Under the pieces are notes generated by a model. The model was not told the DNA's origin and ran no database searches. It saw only the letters and a program-made list of their open reading frames with translations. From the NCBI GenBank assembly GCA_030150085.1, contig JASLGJ010000212.1, positions 1 to 7,851 on the forward strand: a DNA stretch of 7,851 nucleotides, given 5' to 3'. Both the position numbers and the translations under genes were made by a program. Every line of letters begins with the position of its first letter. The first letter of the stretch is position 1. This DNA is from Candidatus Elarobacter sp. (GTDB taxonomy: Bacteria; Vulcanimicrobiota; Vulcanimicrobiia; Vulcanimicrobiales; Vulcanimicrobiaceae). Of the stretch, positions 1 to 6,668 are shown piece after piece.

Positions 1-30
1 CTCGCCGGCGCGGCCGGGACCGCCGGCGAG
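1..30. repeat. 10-bp perfect inverted repeat at the left edge
   Basis: CTCGCCGGCG (1-10) and CGCCGGCGAG (21-30) are perfect reverse complements around a 10-nt spacer. No T-run follows on the plus strand, where the next bases are AAAGG, and the minus-strand flank lies outside the window. It could be a hairpin within the putative gene at 1-54, part of a terminator, or chance in very GC-rich DNA. Confidence 0.4.
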
Positions 31-54
31 AAAGGCACCACGCGAAGTCGTCAT
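1..54 (-). CDS. Possible start of an unrecognised gene running off the left edge (partial)
   Basis: An ATG (complement of 52-54) opens a minus-strand frame with no stop before the window edge. It reads MTTSRGAFLAGGPGRAGE. A GGAG (complement of 63-66) lies 8 nt before the ATG, a good Shine-Dalgarno spacing, and the upstream thioesterase gene on the same strand ends 71 nt away, so this could be the third gene of that unit. Eighteen residues are too few to recognise a family. The codons from 1 to 30 also form a perfect inverted repeat, so a non-coding explanation remains possible. The call rests only on the start signal and the absence of a stop. Confidence 0.35.
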   Translation of the reverse strand, partial: MTTSRGAFLAGGPGRAGE

Positions 55-62
55 CCGCGCTA

Positions 63-78
63 CTCCGCCTCGGCGGAG
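63..78 (-). promoter_or_regulatory. Small hairpin covering the Shine-Dalgarno of the putative left-edge gene
   Basis: CTCCGC (63-68) and GCGGAG (73-78) pair around a 4-nt loop. Read on the minus strand, the 3' arm contains the GGAG that lies 8 nt before the ATG at 54, so folding would hide that ribosome-binding site. The pairing is visible directly. A regulatory role is inference, and short hairpins are common at this GC content. Confidence 0.3.
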
Positions 79-125
79 CGAACGTCCTCGCGCGCAACCG
101 CGCGCTCGGCCGCGGCCGCGGCGGC

Positions 126-881
126 CTAGAGCGGGTCGAACAGCAGCGCGCGCAGGCGCTCGGGCGACGCGGCCAGCGAGGGCGTGAAGAAGTGCCCGGC
201 GGGCAGCGTCTCGTGGCGGAAGCCGGCTCCCGCGTAAGCTTTCCAGCCGCGCATCGGCTCGGTCCCGGCCCAGGGGTCGTCGCTGCCGCTGACCGCGACC
301 AGCTCGACCTCCAGCGGCGCGCCGGGCAGGACCCGGATCGTGCCGTCGATGTCGAGGTCGGCCCGCAGCGGCGGGAGGAACAGCTTGCGCACCGCCGGGT
401 CGGCCAGGAACGCGGTGCGGGCCTGGTCGCCGTGCTCGAGCTCGTCGCGCAGCCGGGCCAGCAGCGCCTCGTCGTCGTAGCGCTCGACGTGGTAGACGAC
501 CGGCGGGTCGCCCGGCGGCCGGCAGGCCCCGACCACCAGCCGCTGCGGCGCGCAGCCCAGCTCGATCAGGCGCGGGATGATGCGGAAGGCCAGGATGCCG
601 CCGAAGCTGTGGCCGTAGATGACGTAGGGGCGCTGCCCGGCGTGGCGGGCGATGCAGTCGGTGACCGCGTCCATCAGCGTCCCCGGGTCGGTCACGCAGG
701 CCTGCACCTGGGCCGTCTCGTGGCCGGGCAGCTCGATCGCGTAGAGGGTCACCGCGGCGCCGAGCGCGGTCCGCCAGGTGCGGTAGCTCGACGCGCCGCC
801 GCCGGCGAACGGCAGACAGAACACCGCCGGCGCAGCCGTATCGGTGCCGGCGCGCGGACGGGTCGCCACGCTGAGGATCAC
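126..881 (-). CDS. Type II thioesterase (GrsT/RifR-like alpha/beta hydrolase), copy 2
   Basis: A 251-residue complete alpha/beta-hydrolase of the type II thioesterase family. Such proteins act in trans on NRPS or PKS carrier domains, removing wrong or stalled acyl groups from the phosphopantetheine arm. Seen in the sequence: an N-terminal strand with FCLPFAGGGASSY (oxyanion-side loop, about residues 21-33), the nucleophile motif GHSFGG with Ser92, the family signature ACRPPGDPP (119-127), a variable lid (about 130-175), SGSDDPW with the likely acid Asp202, and AGHFF with catalytic His230. Length matches the family. The start is GTG at 881; GGGAG (893-897) lies 11 nt upstream. An 11-codon micro-ORF (complement of 878-913) ends in a TGA overlapping this GTG. 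The gene follows a paralogue with the same orientation and the same length after 76 nt. Its synthetase partner is not in the window. The family call is strong; the substrate is unknown. Confidence 0.93.
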   Translation of the reverse strand: MILSVATRPRAGTDTAAPAVFCLPFAGGGASSYRTWRTALGAAVTLYAIELPGHETAQVQACVTDPGTLMDAVTDCIARHAGQRPYVIYGHSFGGILAFRIIPRLIELGCAPQRLVVGACRPPGDPPVVYHVERYDDEALLARLRDELEHGDQARTAFLADPAVRKLFLPPLRADLDIDGTIRVLPGAPLEVELVAVSGSDDPWAGTEPMRGWKAYAGAGFRHETLPAGHFFTPSLAASPERLRALLFDPL

Positions 882-913
882 GCCCGCTCACGCTCCCGCA
901 TCGCGCCTGGCAT
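878..913 (-). other. 11-codon micro-ORF overlapping the thioesterase copy 2 start (possible coupling leader)
   Basis: An ATG (complement of 911-913) begins MPGAMRERERA, and its TGA stop shares bases with the GTG start of the downstream thioesterase (GTGA overlap). A GGCGGA lies 4 nt before the ATG. A ribosome finishing this reading would be placed on the thioesterase start. The peptide resembles nothing known, and such short frames arise by chance, so this is a weak candidate for translational coupling. Confidence 0.2.
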
Positions 914-957
914 TTTTCCGCCCGCGCGACGATCCCTTGCCTTGGCCGGCGGGTGGC

Positions 958-1713
958 TCACAGCGGGTCGAGCAGGGCCGCGCGGAGCAGCGGCGAGCCG
1001 GCCAGGTCGGGCGTGAAGAAGTGCCCGGCCGCGATCGTCTCGTGGCGGAAGCCGGCCCGCGCCAAGGGCCGCCAGCGTTCCATAGGCGCCGGGCCGGACC
1101 AGGGGTCGCCGCTCCCGCTGAGCGCGAACAGCTCGACCTCCACCGGCGGGCCGGGCAGCGGGCGCAGCCGCTCGTCGATCGCCAGGTCGGCCCGCAGCGG
1201 GGGCATGAACAGGGCCCGCAGCGCGGGGTCGTCGAGGAGCGACTTCTCCTCCTGCTCCTCCGGCCCGCGCAGAACGCGCAGGCGCGCGGCCAGCCCGTCG
1301 TCGTCGTAGCGCGCCACCCCGTCCACCGCGGGCGGGTCGCCCGGCGGGCGGCAGGCGCCCAGCACCAGCCGGCGCGGCGCGTGCCCGCGCGCGCGCAGGC
1401 GCGGCAGCATGCGGTAGGCGGTGATCGCCCCGAAGCTGTGCCCGTACAGCACGTAGGGCCGCGCGCCGGCGTTGCGCAGGACGCACTCCGCGACCGCGTC
1501 CATCAGCGCCTCGGGATCGTCGACCGGGGTCTGGCGCAGCGCCGCGCCGCGCCCGGGCAGCTCCAGCGCGTAGACCGTCGCGGCGCTTCCGAGCGCCGCG
1601 GGCCAGGCCGAGAAGATCGAGCCCGCGCCGCCCGCGTAGGGCAGGCAGAACACGGCCGGGGCATCGGGCGCGGCGGCGTCGTCGCGCTTGGTGGCGGTGA
1701 GCGTGAGGATCAC
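958..1713 (-). CDS. Type II thioesterase (GrsT/RifR-like alpha/beta hydrolase), copy 1
   Basis: A 251-residue paralogue of the next gene downstream, with the same fold and presumed carrier-protein editing role. Seen: FCLPYAGGAGS (about residues 22-32), ELPGRG (51-56), the nucleophile motif GHSFG with Ser93, ACRPPGDPP (120-128), SGSGDPW with the acid Asp203, and AGHFF with His231. By eye more than half of the residues match copy 2, highest around the catalytic motifs and the C-terminal LLDPL end. The lid (about 131-176) differs, carrying an acidic PEEQEEK stretch where copy 2 has EHGDQART. The start is GTG at 1713, and both copies begin GTG-ATC-CTC (residues MIL). No clear Shine-Dalgarno precedes it. 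It lies divergent from the tRNA-Pro gene, so its promoter must lie in the 79 bp between them. It is probably the first gene of the minus-strand unit. Confidence 0.93.
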   Translation of the reverse strand: MILTLTATKRDDAAAPDAPAVFCLPYAGGAGSIFSAWPAALGSAATVYALELPGRGAALRQTPVDDPEALMDAVAECVLRNAGARPYVLYGHSFGAITAYRMLPRLRARGHAPRRLVLGACRPPGDPPAVDGVARYDDDGLAARLRVLRGPEEQEEKSLLDDPALRALFMPPLRADLAIDERLRPLPGPPVEVELFALSGSGDPWSGPAPMERWRPLARAGFRHETIAAGHFFTPDLAGSPLLRAALLDPL

Positions 1714-1762
1714 GACCGTGCCCGAATTGCGCGCCCGGACGGCGAGCCCTTCGCCGGCCGTT

Positions 1763-1781
1763 TTGACGCCAGTGGTACGAT
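1763..1781 (+). promoter_or_regulatory. Candidate promoter of the tRNA-Pro/tRNA-Arg unit (extended -10)
   Basis: TGGTACGAT (1773-1781) reads as an extended -10 (TG-N-TACGAT) that would start RNA about 5 nt before the tRNA-Pro 5' end. A TTGACG lies at 1763-1768 but only 7 nt from the -10, too close to act with it as a normal -35. No better -35 is visible at 17 nt. The call is weak. Confidence 0.3.
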
Positions 1782-1792
1782 ACGGGCGTCAC

Positions 1793-1866
1793 CGGGACGT
1801 AGCTCAGCTTGGTAGAGCGCTTGCTTTGGGAGCAAGAAGTCGCAGGTTCAAATCCTGTCGTCCCGA
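1793..1866 (+). tRNA. tRNA-Pro(TGG)
   Basis: The cloverleaf is complete: acceptor CGGGACG (1793-1799) pairs with CGTCCCG (1859-1865), discriminator A is at 1866, the D arm is AGCTCAGCTTGGTAGAGC, and the T arm contains GGTTCAAATCC. The anticodon stem CTTGC/GCAAG encloses the loop TTTGGGA, giving anticodon TGG for proline. CCA is not encoded (GTC follows). It is 13 nt from tRNA-Arg, so the two are probably cotranscribed. Confidence 0.97.
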
Positions 1867-1879
1867 GTCTCCGGCGCAC

Positions 1880-1952
1880 GCGCCCGTGGTCTAACGGATA
1901 AGGCATCCGCCTTCTAAGCGGAACGATGGGGGTTCGATTCCCTCCGGGCGCG
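1880..1952 (+). tRNA. tRNA-Arg(TCT)
   Basis: Acceptor GCGCCCG (1880-1886) pairs with CGGGCGC (1945-1951), with discriminator G at 1952. The anticodon stem TCCGC/GCGGA encloses CTTCTAA, giving anticodon TCT, which reads AGA and AGG arginine codons. The T loop is TTCGATT. CCA is not encoded. A hairpin starts 11 nt after the 3' end. Confidence 0.96.
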
Positions 1953-1962
1953 CTTTCCGACC

Positions 1963-1988
1963 GTGCCAGCCCCCTGGCACGCCTTTCT
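1963..1988 (+). terminator. Intrinsic terminator-like hairpin after tRNA-Arg
   Basis: GTGCCAG (1963-1969) and CTGGCAC (1974-1980) form a perfect 7-bp stem with a CCCC loop, followed by GCCTTTCT. The T-run is short. Its position just after tRNA-Arg and 12 nt before the HNH reading frame suggests it ends the Pro-Arg transcript or attenuates read-through into that gene. Confidence 0.5.
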
Positions 1989-1999
1989 GCCACGATTGC

Positions 2000-2503
2000 G
2001 TGGTGAAGCGGTGTGGGCGGTGCGGCGAGGAGCAGGACGAGGCGGCCTACGGTGTCCGCGACAAGCGCACCGGCCGGAAGCACACCATTTGCCGAAGCTG
2101 CCGCCGTGCCTACTGGCGCAGCTACCACCACAAGGACCGCGAGACGTACAATGCGCGGCGCAGGCAGCGTTTGGCCGCCTACCGGACCCGGAACCAAGCG
2201 TTCGTGATGGCGTACTTGCGCGAACATCCATGCGCCGACTGCGGGCTGACCGATCCCGTGGTGATGGAGTTCGATCACGTCCGCGGGGTCAGCGGGGTCA
2301 AGCGTTGCGCGGTGAGCGATCTGATTCGCAACGGGACTCCGCTCGAGGCGCTGGCGGCGAGATCGGCACGTCGTTCGCTGTGCGAATGTCACCGCCGTCG
2401 CACCGCACGGACGCTTTGGCCCGGAAATGGACGGCTTGAGAGGTGTACCGGTACACGTGACCCGGGTCAGAAGGAGGGTTTGCCCCGGGCCGTGGCTGAC
2501 TAA
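2000..2503 (+). CDS. Zinc-ribbon/HNH endonuclease-like protein, C-terminal motif disrupted
   Basis: The frame gives 167 residues. Visible: CGRC (Cys5, Cys8) and CRSC (Cys31, Cys34), a four-cysteine zinc ribbon; a basic helical linker (about 35-65); then HPCADCG (Cys78, Cys81) and EFDHVRG (Asp92-His93), the first half of an HNH fold with its zinc knuckle. Related small HNH proteins end with a C-A-N-C-H-R-R-R-T-type motif. Here the frame reads LCECHRRRTA (127-136), with CxC instead of CxxC, and pieces of the expected motif occur in the other two frames (2359-2370 and 2376-2387), so the gene may be a decayed or wrongly read copy. Residues 137-167 run through palindromic DNA and may not be genuine protein. 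The start is GTG at 2000 or the adjacent GTG at 2003; no Shine-Dalgarno is seen. It lies between tRNA genes, and its DNA looks less GC-rich than its neighbours. Nuclease activity and target are unknown. Confidence 0.7.
   Translation: MVKRCGRCGEEQDEAAYGVRDKRTGRKHTICRSCRRAYWRSYHHKDRETYNARRRQRLAAYRTRNQAFVMAYLREHPCADCGLTDPVVMEFDHVRGVSGVKRCAVSDLIRNGTPLEALAARSARRSLCECHRRRTARTLWPGNGRLERCTGTRDPGQKEGLPRAVAD
2443..2456. promoter_or_regulatory. 14-bp perfect palindrome, candidate operator
   Basis: GTGTACCGGTACAC is its own reverse complement. A second perfect palindrome starts two bases after it ends. Such even-symmetric sites of 12-16 bp are typical of dimeric repressors such as TetR-family proteins. 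No regulator gene is in the window, so binding is inference. It lies inside the 3' extension of the HNH frame, upstream of tRNA-His. Confidence 0.45.
2458..2469. promoter_or_regulatory. 12-bp perfect palindrome next to the first, candidate operator
   Basis: TGACCCGGGTCA is its own reverse complement. Its centre is 14 bp from the centre of the palindrome at 2443-2456. A strong Shine-Dalgarno-like AAGGAGG follows at 2471-2477, but no convincing reading frame starts after it. Confidence 0.4.
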
Positions 2504-2525
2504 CACCGGTCCCCCTCAGCCACGG
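2490..2525 (+). repeat. 10-bp inverted repeat ending at the tRNA-His 5' end
   Basis: CCGTGGCTGA (2490-2499) and TCAGCCACGG (2516-2525) are perfect reverse complements with a 16-nt spacer. The right arm includes the first two bases of tRNA-His (2524-2525). It could be a leader stem that positions 5' processing, a terminator-like fold, or a mark of an inserted segment. No T-run follows. Confidence 0.45.
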
Positions 2526-2601
2526 TGATTGTAGCTCAGTTGGTTAGAGCGTCCGACTGTGACTCGGAAGGTCGCCGGTTCAAATCCGGTCAGTCACCCC
2601 A
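2524..2601 (+). tRNA. tRNA-His(GTG), with encoded CCA
   Basis: The 8-bp acceptor has the histidine hallmark: G-1 (2524) pairs with C73 (2598), followed by GTGATTG (2525-2531) with CAGTCAC (2591-2597). The anticodon stem TCCGA/TCGGA encloses CTGTGAC, anticodon GTG. The D arm is TAGCTCAGTTGGTTAGAGC and the T arm contains GGTTCAAATCC. CCA is encoded at 2599-2601. A terminator hairpin follows 5 nt later. A promoter is not obvious; a weak TTTGCC (2479-2484) and TAACAC (2501-2506) pair is the only candidate. Confidence 0.97.
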
Positions 2602-2606
2602 CGACC

Positions 2607-2645
2607 CGAGCGGCCCCGCAGATATTCTCGGGGTCGCTCGCTTTT
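2607..2645 (+). terminator. Intrinsic terminator after tRNA-His
   Basis: CGAGCGGCCCCG (2607-2618) pairs with CGGGGTCGCTCG (2629-2640), a 12-bp stem with one G-T pair and a 10-nt loop, followed at once by CTTTT. This is the most convincing intrinsic terminator in the window. It implies that the following tRNA-Lys(TTT) needs its own start or read-through. Confidence 0.78.
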
Positions 2646-2696
2646 CGAAAGCGACATGGAGATGGCGCGACGGGCGTCGAACGAGGGCGGGTCCGC

Positions 2697-2768
2697 GCGT
2701 CTGTAGCTCAGCGGTAGAGCATCCGGCTTTTAACCGGTTGGTCGAGGGTTCGATCCCCTCCGGACGCA
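2697..2768 (+). tRNA. tRNA-Lys(TTT)
   Basis: Acceptor GCGTCTG (2697-2703) pairs with CGGACGC (2761-2767) with one T-G pair; discriminator A is at 2768. The anticodon loop CTTTTAA gives TTT. The top pair of the anticodon stem is a T-T mismatch. The T arm is GAGGG-TTCGATC-CCCTC. CCA is not encoded. No clear promoter is seen in the 51 nt between the previous terminator and this gene. Confidence 0.95.
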
Positions 2769-2785
2769 CTTCCCTTTCCGGCGGC

Positions 2786-2814
2786 TTGACGAAGCGGGCC
2801 GGAATCGCTATCCT
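2786..2814 (+). promoter_or_regulatory. Sigma70-type promoter of tRNA-Lys(CTT)
   Basis: TTGACG (2786-2791) and TATCCT (2809-2814) are separated by exactly 17 bp. The predicted RNA start near 2821 is about 4 nt before the mature tRNA 5' end at 2825. This is the best promoter in the window and makes this tRNA independent of the upstream array. Confidence 0.72.
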
Positions 2815-2824
2815 GTCCTTCGTT

Positions 2825-2899
<75 letters not shown>

Positions 2900-2902
2900 C
2901 CT

Positions 2903-2942
2903 GAACGAACGGCCCGGTCGCAAGACCGGGCCGTTCCCGTTC
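2903..2942. terminator. Long bidirectional hairpin between tRNA-Lys(CTT) and rdgB
   Basis: A perfect 13-bp stem (2907-2919 with 2924-2936) closes on a GCAA tetraloop. GAAC (2903-2906) pairs further with GTTC (2939-2942) across a two-base CC bulge. It lies between converging genes, 3 nt after the tRNA-Lys CCA and 7 nt past the rdgB stop. There is no real T-run on either strand. A shared terminator or RNA 3'-end barrier is the likely role. Confidence 0.6.
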
Positions 2943-2949
2943 GCCGCGC

Positions 2950-3555
2950 TCAGTCGATCACGCCGGCCCGCGCCACCGCCGCGACCAGCGCCGCGGCCGC
3001 GACCGCGCGGTGGCTGACCGCGTTCTTCTCCGCGCCGCTCAGCTCGGCGAACGTCTTGCCCTCCGGCGGGTAGAGGAACAGCGGGTCGAACGAGAACCCC
3101 AGCTCACCGCGCTCCTCGGGCGCGATCTCGCCGTCGACGGTGCCCAGCGCGGCGAACTCGCGCCCTTCCTCGTCGATGAAGTGCAGCGCGCAGACGAAGC
3201 GCGCACGGCGGTCGGGGCTGGGCAGCGCGGCCAGCTCCGCGAGCAGCGCGCGCCGGCGCTGCGCCCACGACAGGCCCGGCCCGCCGTAGAACGCGGTCAG
3301 CACGCCGGGCCGGCGGTCGAGCGCGTACACCTCCAGTCCCGAGTCGTCGGCCAGCACGCTGCCCGGCCGCCCCGCCCGGCGCAGCTGCGCGTGCAGCGCG
3401 CGCGCCTTGAGCGCGGCGTTGTCGGCGTACGAGGTGTCGCCCTCGAGCGGGTCCTCGTAGCCGGCGTACGTCTCGATCTCCAACGGCGTGCCCGCGAACA
3501 GCTCGCGCATCTCGCGCAGCTTGCCCGCGTTCGTGGTGGCCACGTACACCCTCAC
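2950..3555 (-). CDS. rdgB: XTP/dITP diphosphatase (RdgB/HAM1 family)
   Basis: A 201-residue, full-length cytosolic house-cleaning enzyme that hydrolyses non-canonical purine triphosphates (XTP, dITP, ITP) to the monophosphate and pyrophosphate, keeping deaminated bases out of DNA and RNA. Motifs in order: ATTNAGKLREM (6-16, substrate and phosphate site), TSYADNAALKA (41-51), LADDSGLEV (68-76, metal-binding acidic residues), GFSFDPLF (153-160), and EKNAVSHR (176-183, base recognition). Two family positions look changed: the usual YSAR-type segment reads LTAF (86-89), and the usual GFGYDP reads GFSFDP. The start is GTG at 3555, because the first strand MRVYVATTN follows at once; the Shine-Dalgarno is weak. 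It lies 40 nt after lepA and is the last gene of the unit. A micro-ORF (3552-3581) ends in a TGA overlapping this GTG. Confidence 0.95.
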   Translation of the reverse strand: MRVYVATTNAGKLREMRELFAGTPLEIETYAGYEDPLEGDTSYADNAALKARALHAQLRRAGRPGSVLADDSGLEVYALDRRPGVLTAFYGGPGLSWAQRRRALLAELAALPSPDRRARFVCALHFIDEEGREFAALGTVDGEIAPEERGELGFSFDPLFLYPPEGKTFAELSGAEKNAVSHRAVAAAALVAAVARAGVID

Positions 3556-3581
3556 GCTGTCGCCACTTCGTTCACGATCAT
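3552..3581 (-). other. 9-codon micro-ORF overlapping the rdgB start
   Basis: Between lepA and rdgB, an ATG (complement of 3579-3581) opens MIVNEVATA. Its TGA overlaps the rdgB GTG as GTGA, the same arrangement as upstream of thioesterase copy 2. It may pass ribosomes to rdgB. It may equally be chance, since any GTG start followed by A contains an out-of-frame TGA. Confidence 0.2.
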
Positions 3582-3595
3582 CGTGCCTACGCGCG

Positions 3596-5425
<1,830 letters not shown>

Positions 5426-5429
5426 GAGG

Positions 5430-5714
5430 TCAGTAGCCCACGTAGCACGCGCCGTAGAGCTGCGGCTGGACGATGTTGGAGAGCACGAGCTGCAGCACGA
5501 CGATCACGACCAGGAACGACAGGTCCAGCCCGCCCAGGGGCGGGATGACGCGCCGCACCGGGACGAGCACCGGCTCGACCAGCATCGCGACGTAGTCGGT
5601 CCAGCGCCCGCGGATGCTCGGGATCCACGACACCACGGCGTAGACCAGCATCAGCAGCAGGTAGAGCCGGAAGACCCAGAAGACGACTTCCCACACCGAG
5701 CACATCAGTTGCAT
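5430..5714 (-). CDS. yggT: YggT family integral membrane protein
   Basis: A 94-residue protein with two hydrophobic helices (about 9-29 and 66-84) around a conserved cytoplasmic-type loop. The family hallmarks are SWIPSI (29-34) and [20 protein letters not shown] (47-66). YggT proteins are small inner-membrane proteins of unsettled function; in Gram-positive bacteria relatives lie near division and cell-wall genes, and in others the family is linked to osmotic shock tolerance. It lies 6 nt after the M23 peptidase stop and 4 nt before lepA. The start could be the ATG at 5714 or the one at 5705; AAGGGG lies 2 nt before the first and 11 nt before the second, so neither spacing is ideal. The short tail ACYVGY is not a motif I recognise. 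Confidence 0.9.
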   Translation of the reverse strand: MQLMCSVWEVVFWVFRLYLLLMLVYAVVSWIPSIRGRWTDYVAMLVEPVLVPVRRVIPPLGGLDLSFLVVIVVLQLVLSNIVQPQLYGACYVGY

Positions 5715-5720
5715 CGCCCC

Positions 5721-6668
5721 TTATACGCCCGGACCGGCGGGAAGTGTCGCGAGCACCTTGGCCGGCACCCCGGCGAGGAACGGCTGCGGGTCGATCGGGT
5801 TGCCCTCGTACATGACTTGGTAGTGCAGGTGCGGCCCGGTCGACTCGCCGGTCGAGCCGACGAACGCGATCGGCTGGCCCTTGGTCACGCGCTGCCCGGC
5901 GGCGACCGCGATGCGCGACAGGTGCGCGTACCAGGTGTGGTACCCGTTCCCGTGGTCGATGTCGACCTTGTTGCCGAAGCCGCCCGGGTCCCAGCCCGCG
6001 CTGGCCACGGTGCCGGCGGCCGCGGCGCGGACCTCGGTGCCGTAGTCGGCCGCCAGGTCGACCCCCTTGTGGAACTCCGGCCAAGGGTCGGTGCGGTAGC
6101 CGAACCCGGCCGCGACCGTCCCGTTGACCGGGTTGAGCGAGGGAATGGCGGCGATCATACGCTCGCGCGCGATCGACGCCATGCGGCGCAGGTTGAGCAC
6201 CCGCAGCACGACCCGCTGCAGGCGCGCGCTGTCGGCCCGGGTGGCGGCCGAGACGCGCGCCAGGCGGTGCAGGCGAGCCTGCAGGGCGGCGAAGTCGCGC
6301 TCGCGCGGCAGGCGCGCCGGGGCGGGCGCCAGGGCGTGCTGCTTGCGCCCGCGGTCGGCCCCGATCAGGCGCCGGATCTCGGCGTTCTCCTTCTGCACCG
6401 TCCGCAGCTGGCCGGCCAGGGCGTCGGCCTGCGTGTCGATCTGCTTGAGCTGGGCCTGCTGGGCCGCGGTGGCCGCCTGCAGGGCGCGCACGTCGGCCTC
6501 GGCCAGGCGCAATTGGTAGGTGTGCAGCCCGGCCGCGCCGAGCAGGAGCAGCACCGCGCAGGCGGCCAGCACGGCCAGGTGACGGCGGGTGAAGGCCAGC
6601 CGAACCACGCTCGCCCCGCCGGGCGGGATGATCTTGACCAGGAAGGTCTGCTTGGCCGTCTGGTTCAC
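5721..6668 (-). CDS. Membrane-anchored M23 (LytM/NlpD-type) peptidase with coiled coil
   Basis: 315 residues. Order: basic cytoplasmic N-terminus (1-30), one membrane helix (about 30-50), an alanine/glutamine-rich coiled coil (about 54-105), a basic proline-rich linker (107-123), a second helical stretch (124-172), then an M23 metallopeptidase domain (about 183-300). Zinc ligands of the family are present: His200 and Asp204 in HKGVD, and His282 in HLHY; His249 (YAHL) and His280 are the usual catalytic histidines. The site is therefore intact, unlike degenerate activators such as EnvC. It likely cuts peptidoglycan cross-links outside the membrane, in wall growth or division. The start is GTG at 6668, overlapping the upstream TGA (GTGA). 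The open frame extends far upstream, but that part is antisense-like shadow inside the DUF4446 gene. The membrane anchor instead of a cleaved signal is inferred from the lack of a cleavage site. Confidence 0.93.
   Translation of the reverse strand: MNQTAKQTFLVKIIPPGGASVVRLAFTRRHLAVLAACAVLLLLGAAGLHTYQLRLAEADVRALQAATAAQQAQLKQIDTQADALAGQLRTVQKENAEIRRLIGADRGRKQHALAPAPARLPRERDFAALQARLHRLARVSAATRADSARLQRVVLRVLNLRRMASIARERMIAAIPSLNPVNGTVAAGFGYRTDPWPEFHKGVDLAADYGTEVRAAAAGTVASAGWDPGGFGNKVDIDHGNGYHTWYAHLSRIAVAAGQRVTKGQPIAFVGSTGESTGPHLHYQVMYEGNPIDPQPFLAGVPAKVLATLPAGPGV

Noticed and set aside
1763..1781. TTGACG and TACGAT as a normal -35/-10 pair
   Set aside because: The spacer is only 7 bp. Only the extended -10 reading was kept, at low confidence.
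192..1815. Plus-strand frames of 274 and 323 codons over the thioesterases
   Set aside because: Antisense shadows of the two thioesterase genes, with low-complexity Arg/Ala/Gly/Gln composition and no motifs.
2471..2503. AAGGAGG followed by GTG-GCT-GAC-TAA as a leader peptide gene
   Set aside because: The GTG is 14 nt from the Shine-Dalgarno-like site and the frame is only three codons, so it is more likely coincidental or part of the structured region.
878..2506. Long minus-strand frame (542 codons) including GTTGFEPATSCSQSKRSTK-like text
   Set aside because: It crosses the tRNA-Pro, tRNA-Arg and HNH genes antisense and then thioesterase copy 1 in a shifted frame. The familiar-looking peptide is the antisense of tRNA-Pro, a known annotation artefact. 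Only its last 11 codons are mentioned, as a possible micro-ORF.
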